Of a stretch of DNA of 64,000 nt, positions 54,413 through 63,222 are shown piece by piece (position 1 is the first letter of the stretch; the number at the start of each line of letters is the position of its first letter). Source of the DNA: Streptomyces sp. man185 (GTDB lineage Bacteria; Actinomycetota; Actinomycetes; Streptomycetales; Streptomycetaceae); NCBI GenBank assembly GCA_002551355.1, contig NTHE01000007.1, positions 62,976 through 126,975 of the forward strand, read 5' to 3'. A program made the position numbers and the translations under genes. Below the pieces are notes generated by a model. The model did not search any database and had not been told where the DNA came from. It worked only from the letters and a program-made list of their open reading frames with translations.

Positions 54413-55495
54413 ATGGGTTCGGTTCGCGTAGCCATCGTAGGCGTGGGCAACTGCGCCGCCTCGCTGGTGCAGGGCGTCGAGTACTACAAGGACGCCGATC
54501 CGGCCGGCAAGGTGCCCGGTCTGATGCACGTCCAGTTCGGCGATTACCACGTCAGTGACGTCGAGTTCGTCGCCGCCTTCGACGTCGACGCGAAGAAGGT
54601 CGGCCTCGACCTCGCGGACGCCATCGGCGCCAGCGAGAACAACACCATCAAGATCGCGGACGTGCCGAACACCGGCGTGACCGTCCAGCGCGGCCACACC
54701 CACGACGGTCTCGGCAAGTACTACCGCGAGACGATCGAGGAGTCCGCGGACGCCCCGGTCGACGTCGTCCAGGTCCTCAAGGACAAGCAGGTCGACGTTC
54801 TCGTCTGCTACCTGCCCGTCGGTTCCGAGATCGCGGCGAAGTTCTACGCGCAGTGCGCCATCGACGCCAAGGTCGCGTTCGTCAACGCCCTCCCGGTCTT
54901 CATCGCCGGCACCAAGGAGTGGGCGGACAAGTTCACCGAGGCCGGTGTCCCGATCGTCGGCGACGACATCAAGTCCCAGGTGGGCGCCACCATCACGCAC
55001 CGCGTGATGGCGAAGCTCTTCGAGGACCGCGGTGTCATCCTGGACCGCACGATGCAGCTGAACGTCGGCGGCAACATGGACTTCAAGAACATGCTCGAGC
55101 GTGAGCGCCTGGAGTCCAAGAAGATCTCGAAGACGCAGGCCGTCACCTCGCAGATCCGTGACCGTGAGCTCGGCGCGGACAACGTCCACATCGGCCCCTC
55201 GGACTACGTGGCCTGGCTGGACGACCGCAAGTGGGCGTACGTGCGCCTCGAGGGCCGCGCGTTCGGCGACGTTCCGCTGAACCTGGAGTACAAGCTCGAG
55301 GTGTGGGACTCCCCGAACTCGGCCGGTGTCATCATCGACGCCGTCCGTGCGGCGAAGATCGCCAAGGACCGCGGCATCGGTGGCCCGATCCTCTCGGCTT
55401 CGAGCTACTTCATGAAGAGCCCGCCGGTGCAGTACTTCGACGACGAGGCGCGCGAGAACGTCGAGAAGTTCATCAACGGCGACACCGAGAGCTGA
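54413..55495 (+). CDS. ino1: Inositol-3-phosphate synthase (actinobacterial type)
   Basis: 360 aa cytoplasmic NAD-dependent enzyme that turns glucose-6-phosphate into inositol-3-phosphate, the precursor of phosphatidylinositol and mycothiol in actinomycetes. The nucleotide-binding motif [16 protein letters not shown] is at the N-terminus. Catalytic-type blocks are [26 protein letters not shown] and the [11 protein letters not shown] lysines. The ATG at 54413 follows GGGAG. It lies 60 bases after padR; the spacer contains an inverted TGAAGTC/GACTTCA pair. A strong terminator follows 66 bases after the stop. Confidence 0.97.
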   Translation: MGSVRVAIVGVGNCAASLVQGVEYYKDADPAGKVPGLMHVQFGDYHVSDVEFVAAFDVDAKKVGLDLADAIGASENNTIKIADVPNTGVTVQRGHTHDGLGKYYRETIEESADAPVDVVQVLKDKQVDVLVCYLPVGSEIAAKFYAQCAIDAKVAFVNALPVFIAGTKEWADKFTEAGVPIVGDDIKSQVGATITHRVMAKLFEDRGVILDRTMQLNVGGNMDFKNMLERERLESKKISKTQAVTSQIRDRELGADNVHIGPSDYVAWLDDRKWAYVRLEGRAFGDVPLNLEYKLEVWDSPNSAGVIIDAVRAAKIAKDRGIGGPILSASSYFMKSPPVQYFDDEARENVEKFINGDTES

Positions 55496-55560
55496 ACCGG
55501 CCTTATCGGCTGACAGCTTCACCGGAGCGCTGAGCGGAGACGCTCACCTCTTCCTGCCGC

Positions 55561-55603
55561 ACGTCGGGGGTCCCCGGGCAATCCGCCCGTGGACCCCCGA
55601 CGT
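55561..55603. terminator. Strong terminator after ino1
   Basis: Perfect outer 13-base arms (55561-55573 and 55591-55603) with a nested inner stem (CGGGC/GCCCG) and small loop. Confidence 0.88.
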
Positions 55604-55620
55604 GTGTGACGCTTGCTCCC

Positions 55621-56889
55621 ATGTCTGTCGCGCGTGATCTGCGCACCCTCCTGCGCCTGCGGAACTTCCGCCGCCTGCTCACCGTGCGGCTCCTGTCCCA
55701 GTCCGCCGACGGCATCTACCAGGTAGCCCTCGCCGCGTACGTCGTCTTCTCCCCCGAGAAGCAGACGTCGGCCGCCGCCATCGCCTCCGCGATGGCCGTG
55801 CTCCTCCTGCCGTACTCCCTGATCGGGCCCTTCGCAGGGGTGCTGCTGGACCGCTGGCCCCGACGTCAGGTCTTCCTCTACGGGAACCTCCTGCGGGCCG
55901 CGCTGGCCTGCTCCACGGCCCTGCTGATTCTCGCCTCGGCGCCCGACTGGCTCTTCTACGCCTCGGCCCTCTGCGTCACCGCCGTCAACCGCTTCGTCCT
56001 GGCCGGTCTCTCCGCCGCCCTGCCCCGGGTGGTGGACGCCGATCGCCTCGTCGTCGCCAACTCCCTCTCCCCGACCGCCGGCACCCTGGCGGCCACCGCG
56101 GGAGGCGGCCTCGCCTTCGTCGTACGGCTGGTGGCCGACGAGTCCGACGCGGCGGTCGTGCTGCTGGGGTCGGTGCTCTATCTGCTCTCCGCGCTGGCGT
56201 CCCTGAGCCTGCCCCGCACGCTGCTGGGGCCGGATACCGACGGGAGCCCGCTGCGGCTGCGGGCAGCTCTCGCCGTAACGGCTCGCGGGCTCGTCGCCGG
56301 CCTGCGCCATCTGGCCCAGCGGAGCCACGCGGCCCGGGCCCTGGCCGCCATGACCGTGATCCGCTTCTGCTACGGCGCACTCACCGTGACCGTGCTCATG
56401 CTGTGCCGCTACGCCTGGTCCGACACCGAGTCCGACGGACTGGCCCTGCTCGGCATGGCGGTCGGTATCTCCGGTGCGGGATTCTTCGTCGCCGCCGTCC
56501 TCACCCCGTGGGCGGTGGGTCAGCTCGGCCGGTACGGGTGGATCGTGAGCTGCGCCGGGTCGGCGGCGGTCCTGGTGCCCGCTCTGGGCCTCTCCTTCAC
56601 TCCCGTCCCCATGCTGATCGCCGCGTTCGTGCTCGGTGTCGTGACGCAGGGGTCGAAGATCGCGACCGACACGATTGTGCAGACCTCGGTCGACGATTCC
56701 TTCCGCGGCCGGGTCTTCTCGCTCTACGACGTGCTCTTCAATGTCGCGTTCGTGAGCGCCGCGGGGGTGGCTGCCCTGATGCTGCCGCCTGACGGCAGAT
56801 CAGTCGCCGTCGTGGCGGTCGTGTCCGTGCTGTACGCGGCGGTCGCGGCGACGATGTTCCGCCGGCGACGCGTCGATGGCCACCAGTAG
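55621..56889 (+). CDS. MFS transporter
   Basis: 422 aa, about twelve transmembrane segments. Block RNFRRLLTVRLLSQSADGIYQVALAAYV and GPFAGVLLDRWPRRQVFLYGNLLRA resemble the MFS-1/ArnT-like permeases without a firm substrate. The ATG at 55621 starts 18 bases after the ino1 terminator. In mycobacteria no MFS gene lies between ino1 and the CCA transferase gene, since those two genes flank oriC on different sides there. A parS site follows its stop by 38 bases. Confidence 0.9.
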   Translation: MSVARDLRTLLRLRNFRRLLTVRLLSQSADGIYQVALAAYVVFSPEKQTSAAAIASAMAVLLLPYSLIGPFAGVLLDRWPRRQVFLYGNLLRAALACSTALLILASAPDWLFYASALCVTAVNRFVLAGLSAALPRVVDADRLVVANSLSPTAGTLAATAGGGLAFVVRLVADESDAAVVLLGSVLYLLSALASLSLPRTLLGPDTDGSPLRLRAALAVTARGLVAGLRHLAQRSHAARALAAMTVIRFCYGALTVTVLMLCRYAWSDTESDGLALLGMAVGISGAGFFVAAVLTPWAVGQLGRYGWIVSCAGSAAVLVPALGLSFTPVPMLIAAFVLGVVTQGSKIATDTIVQTSVDDSFRGRVFSLYDVLFNVAFVSAAGVAALMLPPDGRSVAVVAVVSVLYAAVAATMFRRRRVDGHQ

Positions 56890-56927
56890 TCGGCCCTGAG
56901 CCGGTCCTGGATGTGGCGAGGGGCGTT

Positions 56928-56941
56928 GTTTCACGTGAAAC
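56928..56941. promoter_or_regulatory. parS site 7, between MFS and CCA transferase genes
   Basis: Perfect GTTTCACGTGAAAC in a convergent intergenic region, nearest the predicted origin. Confidence 0.94.
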
Positions 56942-56956
56942 ATCGCCCAGCCCTGC

Positions 56957-58420
56957 TCAGCCCTGCTGCGCCCACCACTCCTTGAGCGCCGCCGCCGCAG
57001 CGTCCCGCTCCATCGGCCCGTGTTCCAGGCGCTGCTCCAGCAGGAAGCCGTACGCCTTGCCGATCACCGGCCCGGGGCCGACCCCGAGGATCCGCATGAT
57101 CTCGTTGCCGTCCAGGTCGGGGCGGATCGAGTCGAGCTCCTCCTGCTCCTGCAACAGGGCGATGCGCTCCTCCAGCCCGTCGTAGGTGCGGGAGAGCGCG
57201 TTGGCCTTGCGCTTGTTCCGGGTCGTGCAGTCCGACCGGGTCAGCTTGTGGAGCCGGTCCAGCAGCGGCCCCGCGTCACGCACGTACCGGCGCACCGCGG
57301 AGTCGGTCCACTCGCCGTCGCCGTACCCGTGGAAGCGCAGGTGCAGCTCCACCAGTTTCGACACGTCCTTGACCAGCTCGTTGGAGTACTTGAGCTCGGT
57401 CATACGCTTCTTCGTCATCTTCGCGCCCACCACCTCGTGGTGGTGGAAAGAGACCCTGCCGTCCTTCTCGAAGCGGCGGGTCCTCGGCTTGCCGATGTCA
57501 TGGAGCAGCGCGGCGAGACGCAGGACGAGGTCGGGGCCGTTCTCCTCCAGACCGATGGCCTGCTCCAGGACGGTCAGCGAGTGCTCGTAGACGTCTTTGT
57601 GTCGGTGATGCTCGTCACTCTCCAGGCGCAGCGCGGGAAGCTCGGGCAGCACATGTTCGGCCAGCCCGGTGTCGACCAGGAGCCCCAGCCCCTTGCGCGG
57701 GTGCTGGGAGAGCAGCAGCTTGTTGAGTTCGTCGCGGACCCGCTCGGCGGAGACGATGCCGATCCGCGCGGCCATCTCCGTCATGGCGGTGACGACGTCG
57801 GGGGCGACCTCGAAGTCGAGCTGCGCGGCGAAGCGGGCCGCGCGCAGCATGCGCAGCGGGTCGTCGGAGAATGACGCCTCGGGCGTGCCCGGAGTACGCA
57901 GCACCCGCTCGGCGAGGTCCTTCAGACCTCCGTACGGATCGACGAACTCCTTCTGCGGCAGAGCCACGGCCATCGCGTTGACCGTGAAGTCGCGGCGCAC
58001 GAGGTCGTCCTCGATGGAGTCGCCGTAGGAGACCTCCGGCTTGCGCGAGGTCCGGTCGTAGGCCTCGGACCGGTAGGTCGTGACCTCGATCTGGTAGCCG
58101 TCCTTCTGGGAACCGACGGTGCCGAAGGCGATCCCGACCTCCCACACCGAGTCGGCCCACGGGCGGACGATCTTGAGCACGTCCTCGGGGCGGGCATCGG
58201 TGGTGAAGTCCAGGTCGTTCCCGAGCCTGCCCAGCAGTGCGTCGCGGACCGAGCCGCCGACCAGCGCGAGGCCGAATCCGGCCTCCTGGAATCGGCGGGC
58301 GAGGTCGTCGGCGACCGGGGACACCCGCAGCAGCTCACTCACCGCACGGTGCTGCACCTGGCTCAGTGCACTGGCGTTCTCTTCGTTGGCGTTCGGCACA
58401 ACAGAAAAGGGTACGTGCAC
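56957..58420 (-). CDS. cca: CCA tRNA nucleotidyltransferase
   Basis: 487 aa. It adds or repairs the CCA end of tRNAs. The nucleotidyltransferase motif VGGSVRDALLGRLGNDLDFTT (DLD carboxylates) is at about 50-75, the RRDFTVNAM helix follows, and an HD-domain (LLHDIGKPRTR) lies near 280. The GTG at 58420 gives MHVPFSVVPNANEEN; many annotations start at the GTG 7 codons on (VPNANEEN), so the N-terminus is uncertain by 7 residues. Called pcnA in many Streptomyces files. It is divergent from the DUF6049 gene. Confidence 0.95.
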   Translation of the reverse strand: MHVPFSVVPNANEENASALSQVQHRAVSELLRVSPVADDLARRFQEAGFGLALVGGSVRDALLGRLGNDLDFTTDARPEDVLKIVRPWADSVWEVGIAFGTVGSQKDGYQIEVTTYRSEAYDRTSRKPEVSYGDSIEDDLVRRDFTVNAMAVALPQKEFVDPYGGLKDLAERVLRTPGTPEASFSDDPLRMLRAARFAAQLDFEVAPDVVTAMTEMAARIGIVSAERVRDELNKLLLSQHPRKGLGLLVDTGLAEHVLPELPALRLESDEHHRHKDVYEHSLTVLEQAIGLEENGPDLVLRLAALLHDIGKPRTRRFEKDGRVSFHHHEVVGAKMTKKRMTELKYSNELVKDVSKLVELHLRFHGYGDGEWTDSAVRRYVRDAGPLLDRLHKLTRSDCTTRNKRKANALSRTYDGLEERIALLQEQEELDSIRPDLDGNEIMRILGVGPGPVIGKAYGFLLEQRLEHGPMERDAAAAALKEWWAQQG

Positions 58421-58579
58421 GGGCCGGTCGCGGCGTCATCGTTTACGGCGGCCCTGCGGGATACCCGCGATCATGTGCGATGGACCCCAGCACTTCGGCC
58501 CGCCGCACCTCGTTACCATGCGGGGACGCAGGATCGAACGATCGACAGCATCTGACGAAGACGAGGGACGGGTAGGCGC

Positions 58580-60880
58580 GTGGCCAAGGCGGCAGACTTC
58601 CAGGGGACTCGTCCCTCTCCTGCCCGCCGGTGGCTCCGGCGCACGGCCTCGGCGGTGCTCGGAGCACCGCTGCTGGCCGGTCTGCTGGCCGTTCCGAGCG
58701 CCGGTGCCGCCCCGGCAGCCGAGCCCGCCAAGGCCCCCACCGGCTCCCGTACGGTCGATGTGTCCCTGGACACGCTCACCCCGAACGTTCCCTCGGAGGA
58801 CGACACCCTGACCGTCTCCGGAACGCTCACCAACAAGGGCAGGGAGACGATCAGCAGCGCCGAGGTCGATCTGCGGGTCGGACCGAGGCTCACCGGCCGC
58901 GGAGAGGTCGACGACGCCGCGAAGCGCTCCACGTACGTCCCCGGAGCCGACCCGGTCACCGTCGGGGACAAGTACACGGTGAAGTTCCCCAAGCTCGCCA
59001 AGGGGATCAGCCAGGACTTCACGCTCAAAGTCCCCGTCGACAAGCTGGGGCTGAACGACTCGGGCGTCTACCAGCTCGGCGTCTCGGTCTCCGGCCGTAC
59101 GACCACCGCCCCCTACGAGCAGGTGCTGGGCATCGAGCGCTCGTTCCTGCCCTGGCAGCCCGAGGCGAGCGACAGCAGGACGAAGCTCACCTTCCTCTGG
59201 CCGCTGATCGCGTCTCCCCACGTCACGGCGGAGACCCGGTCGGACGAACAGCAGACACCCGTGTTCACCGACGACGACCTGGCCAAGGAGCTGGCGCCCG
59301 GCGGCCGGCTGGAGCAGATGGTGTCCCTGGGCAGCCGACTCCCGGTGACCTGGGTCGTCGACCCGGACCTCCTGGCGAGCGTGGCGGCGATGGCCGGGAC
59401 GTACGAGGTCGAGTCCGGTGACACGACCGTTCCGGGCAAGAACCAGGCCGTCGCCAAGCAGTGGCTCACCGCGCTGGAGAAAGTGGTGGATGACGGCAAG
59501 GTGATCGCGCTGCCGTTCGCCGATCCCGATCTGGCCTCCATCGCGCACCGCGGCAAGAACGTCTCCGGAACGCTCAGCCATCTGCAGAACGCCTCCACGG
59601 TGGCCGCGACCACGGTGGAGACCATTCTCCATGTGAAGCCCTCCACCGACTTCGCCTGGCCCGTGAACGGCGCCGTGGACTCCTCCATCGTCGATGTGGC
59701 GACCTCGGCGGGCGCCCACAACGTGATCGCCCGCAGCGACAGCTTCCGGGAGACCTCGGGCCTTCCGTACACGCCGACCGCGGCGCGGCCGATCGGCGGG
59801 GGGACCACCGCGGTCGTCGCGGACGCCAGGCTGTCGACCCTGTTCGACGGAGACATGTCGAGGGCGGGCGCCTCCACCCTCGCGGTCCAGAGGTTTCTCG
59901 CCCAGACCCTCGCGCTGACCGAGCAGGCGCCGGACAACGAGCGCAGCATCGTCGTGGCCCCGCCGCGGATGCCCACCGCCGCACAGGCCCAGACGATGGC
60001 CCGCGCTCTGGAGGGCCTGTCGGGGGACCGCTGGACGCAGCCCCTGGACCTCGTCGCGGCCGCCGAGACGAAGCCCGACCCGAGGGCCACCGCCAAGGTC
60101 CCCCCGGCCTCCGCGTACCCGAAGAAGCTCCGCGCCCAGGAACTGCCCACACAGGCGTTCCAGGACATCCGCACCACCCAGGGCTCCCTCGACAGCTTCG
60201 AGACGATCCTGACGCAGCCCGAGCGCGTGGTGACGCCCTTCGGCAACGCCGTCAACCGCTCGATGTCGACGTCCTGGCGCGGACGGTCCCTGAAGGCGCA
60301 GCAGTACCGGGACGCGGTCCGCGACTACCTGCAGAGCCTCACCTCCGAGGTGCAGCTCATCGAGAAGTCCGACGTCACCCTCTCCGGGCGCAGCGCGACG
60401 ATCCCGGTCACCGTGCAGAACAAGCTGGTGCAGGGCGTGGACCGGCTGGTTCTCCAGCTGACCTCGGACAACATCCGGCTCAAGTTCAACGACGACGGGT
60501 CCACGGCCGAACTGCCGGTCAGCATCGCGGGCGGGCACAGCCAGTCCGTGAAGTTCGACACGGCGACCAGCGCCAACGGCCGGGCCCAGGTGACCGCCCG
60601 GCTGTTCACGGAGGACGGCACGCCGTACGGCGAGGAAATGACCTTCACCGTGAAGGTCTCCGAGGTCACGCCCACCGTGCTGCTCGTGATCGCCGGCGGA
60701 CTGCTGCTCCTGGTGCTGGCCGGCATCAGGATGTACACCCACCGCAAGCGCGCGGTGGCAAGCGACACGGCGGACGGCAACGGCAACGGCAACGGACCCG
60801 AGCAGCCGAGTGACCCGACTCCGGACACCGGTCCGGAAAGCGGGGCCCCGTCGGGAACGGGTGAGAAAGTGGACCGTTGA
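58580..60880 (+). CDS. DUF6049 family exported membrane-anchored protein
   Basis: 766 aa. A signal peptide ends at about residue 44 (GLLAVPSAGAAP). A long extracytoplasmic region follows, with an Ig-like start (TLTVSGTLTNKGRETISSAEVDLRVGP) and a middle part rich in Ala. One transmembrane helix near 695-717 (TVLLVIAGGLLLLVLAGIRMY) leads to a short cytoplasmic tail with repeated GN. The family lies next to murJ in actinobacteria (Rv3909 in M. tuberculosis) and probably serves in the cell envelope. The function is unknown. Its stop overlaps a TTG at the start of the murJ frame. Confidence 0.9.
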   Translation: MAKAADFQGTRPSPARRWLRRTASAVLGAPLLAGLLAVPSAGAAPAAEPAKAPTGSRTVDVSLDTLTPNVPSEDDTLTVSGTLTNKGRETISSAEVDLRVGPRLTGRGEVDDAAKRSTYVPGADPVTVGDKYTVKFPKLAKGISQDFTLKVPVDKLGLNDSGVYQLGVSVSGRTTTAPYEQVLGIERSFLPWQPEASDSRTKLTFLWPLIASPHVTAETRSDEQQTPVFTDDDLAKELAPGGRLEQMVSLGSRLPVTWVVDPDLLASVAAMAGTYEVESGDTTVPGKNQAVAKQWLTALEKVVDDGKVIALPFADPDLASIAHRGKNVSGTLSHLQNASTVAATTVETILHVKPSTDFAWPVNGAVDSSIVDVATSAGAHNVIARSDSFRETSGLPYTPTAARPIGGGTTAVVADARLSTLFDGDMSRAGASTLAVQRFLAQTLALTEQAPDNERSIVVAPPRMPTAAQAQTMARALEGLSGDRWTQPLDLVAAAETKPDPRATAKVPPASAYPKKLRAQELPTQAFQDIRTTQGSLDSFETILTQPERVVTPFGNAVNRSMSTSWRGRSLKAQQYRDAVRDYLQSLTSEVQLIEKSDVTLSGRSATIPVTVQNKLVQGVDRLVLQLTSDNIRLKFNDDGSTAELPVSIAGGHSQSVKFDTATSANGRAQVTARLFTEDGTPYGEEMTFTVKVSEVTPTVLLVIAGGLLLLVLAGIRMYTHRKRAVASDTADGNGNGNGPEQPSDPTPDTGPESGAPSGTGEKVDR

Positions 60881-60930
60881 GCGATGTCTGTCGTGGCCGG
60901 TCGGCCGGGGACGATGAGGTAGGGGTTTCG

Positions 60931-63093
60931 ATGAACGCGCCGTACGACGGTGACCGCGGGCAGGGCGCGGGCGGAGCAGCGTCTCCGGGCGGGCCTCCGG
61001 TTCCCCCTGACGCGGGCCAGGACGGCTCCGTGCCGCCGGACCCGTACCTCCAGCACGCCTACGAGGACGACCCCTACCGGGCGCAGGACCTCACCGCCCA
61101 GGACCCGGTGGGCGAGGCGCTCTACGACCGGGCCGCCCACCCGCCGCCGCCTCCCGGCACCTACCAGGAGCCGGCGCCGCTCTACCAGCAGCCACCCCCC
61201 GCTCCGTACGCCCCGGACCCGCGCATCTGGGCGCAGCCCCCGCCTCCCGAGCCGGCGGGGCCCTCCCGGCACCTGCCGTACGGGGACCGCCCCGCGACCA
61301 CGCAGTTCGTCGGCGTCGACGACCTCGTGACCCAGGCTTCGGACGACCGGCAGGAGCCGGACGCCTTCGCCCATCTCTTCCGGGACCAGGAAGGATCGGG
61401 AAAGCCTCCGGTACCACCCCAGCCCGAACCGGCTCCTGCACCCCCGCCCGCGAAGGGCGGTGGCGGCAAGGTCTCCGGACTGCTGAAGTCCAGCGCGGTC
61501 ATGGCCGCCGGCACCCTCGTCTCCCGGCTCACCGGATTCGTCCGGTCCCTGGTGATCACCGCCGCACTCGGCGCCGCGATGCTCGGCGACAGCTTCACCA
61601 TCGCGTACACCCTGCCGACGATGATCTACATCCTCACCGTCGGCGGCGGCCTCAACTCGGTCTTCGTCCCGCAGCTCGTCCGTGCCATGAAGGACGACGA
61701 GGACGGTGGTGAGGCCTTCGCCAACCGGCTCCTGACCCTGGTGATGGTCGCGCTCGGCCTGATCGTCGCCGCCGCGGTCCTCGTGGCGCCGGTGCTGATC
61801 AAGCTGATGTCCAGCACCATCGCCGACGACGTGGCCGCCAACAGCGTGGCCGTCACCTTCGCCCGGTACTGCCTGCCCACCATCTTCTTCATGGGTGTGC
61901 ACGTGGTGATGGGCCAGATCCTCAACGCCCGTGGCAAGTTCGGCGCGATGATGTGGACCCCGGTCCTCAACAACATCGTCATGATCATCACGTTCGGGCT
62001 GTTCATCTGGGTCTACGGCACCTCCGCCGAATCGCAGATGGGCGTCGACACCATCCCGCCGGAGGGCGTCCGGCTGCTCGGCATCGGCACCCTGCTCGGC
62101 CTCGTCGTCCAGGCCCTGGCGATGATCCCCTACCTGCGTGAGACGGGCTTCCGCTTCCGTCCCCGATTCGACTGGAAGGGTCACGGGCTCGGCAAGACCG
62201 TCAAGCTGGCCAAGTGGACCGTGCTGTTCGTCCTGGCCAACCAGGCGGGCGTCCTGGTCGTCACCCAGCTCGCCACAGCGGCGGGCAAGCTCTCGGGCAG
62301 GGACGGCACCGGGTTCCTGGCCTACTCCAACGCCCAGCTGATCTGGGGCATGCCGCAGGCCATCATCACCGTCTCCGTCATGGCCGCGCTGCTGCCCCGC
62401 ATCTCCCGGGCCGCCCACGACAACGACCCCGGTGCGGTCCGCGACGACATCTCGCAGGGACTGCGCAACTCGGCCGTCGCCATCGTGCCGGTGGCCTTCA
62501 CCTTCCTCGCGCTCGGCCTGCCGATGTGCACCCTGCTGTACGCGTCCAGCGGCGCCGAGGCCGCCCGCTCCATGGGCTTCATCCTCATGGCCTTCGCGCT
62601 CGGCCTGATCCCGTACTCCGTGCAGTACGTCGTCCTCCGCGGGTTCTACGCCTACGAGGACACCCGCACCCCCTTCTACAACACGGTGATCGTGGCAGCC
62701 GTCAATGCCGCCGCCTCCGCGCTCTGTTACGTCGTCCTGCCCGCACGCTGGGCGGTCGTCGGCATGGCCTTCTCCTACGGTCTGGCCTACGCGGTCGGTG
62801 TCGGCGTCGCCTGGCGCCGGCTGCGCAACCGGCTGGGCGGCGACCTGGACGGCGCGCACATCGTCCGGACCTACGCACGCCTCTGCATGGCGGCGGTACC
62901 CGCCGCCCTCGTCGGCGGCGCCGTCGGATTCGGAATCCTGGAACTGGTCGGCACCGGTGCCCTCGGCTCCCTGGCCGCACTGATCTGCGGCGGCGTCCTC
63001 CTCCTGGGTATCTTCTTCGTCGCGGCGAAGAAGATGCGCATCGAAGAGGTCAACGGCCTGGTCGGCATGGTCCGTGGACGGCTCGGCCGCTGA
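60931..63093 (+). CDS. murJ: Lipid II flippase MurJ with long proline-rich N-terminus
   Basis: 720 aa. About residues 1-175 are a cytoplasmic, Pro/Ala/Gly-rich disordered segment (PPPPGTYQEPAP-like). From VMAAGTLVSRLTGFVRSLVI about fourteen transmembrane helices follow, the MVF/MOP fold that flips lipid II across the membrane. The block PTMIYILTVGGGLNSVFVPQLVRA is typical. The ATG at 60931 follows GAGGTAGGGG; a TTG at 60877 that overlaps the previous stop would add 18 residues. It is directly followed by a pseudokinase gene. In mycobacteria the two are fused in one protein. Confidence 0.95.
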   Translation: MNAPYDGDRGQGAGGAASPGGPPVPPDAGQDGSVPPDPYLQHAYEDDPYRAQDLTAQDPVGEALYDRAAHPPPPPGTYQEPAPLYQQPPPAPYAPDPRIWAQPPPPEPAGPSRHLPYGDRPATTQFVGVDDLVTQASDDRQEPDAFAHLFRDQEGSGKPPVPPQPEPAPAPPPAKGGGGKVSGLLKSSAVMAAGTLVSRLTGFVRSLVITAALGAAMLGDSFTIAYTLPTMIYILTVGGGLNSVFVPQLVRAMKDDEDGGEAFANRLLTLVMVALGLIVAAAVLVAPVLIKLMSSTIADDVAANSVAVTFARYCLPTIFFMGVHVVMGQILNARGKFGAMMWTPVLNNIVMIITFGLFIWVYGTSAESQMGVDTIPPEGVRLLGIGTLLGLVVQALAMIPYLRETGFRFRPRFDWKGHGLGKTVKLAKWTVLFVLANQAGVLVVTQLATAAGKLSGRDGTGFLAYSNAQLIWGMPQAIITVSVMAALLPRISRAAHDNDPGAVRDDISQGLRNSAVAIVPVAFTFLALGLPMCTLLYASSGAEAARSMGFILMAFALGLIPYSVQYVVLRGFYAYEDTRTPFYNTVIVAAVNAAASALCYVVLPARWAVVGMAFSYGLAYAVGVGVAWRRLRNRLGGDLDGAHIVRTYARLCMAAVPAALVGGAVGFGILELVGTGALGSLAALICGGVLLLGIFFVAAKKMRIEEVNGLVGMVRGRLGR

Positions 63094-63222
63094 ATGAGCA
63101 CCCGCCCGCACAACCATCGCCGCACTCCGCGTGTCGTGCATAGCGCTGGAGTGTGGGCACAATTGGCGTGACTGTGCAGAGCTGGCTGGCATCGCGCAAC
63201 GGATGGGGAGGCAGGAACGACG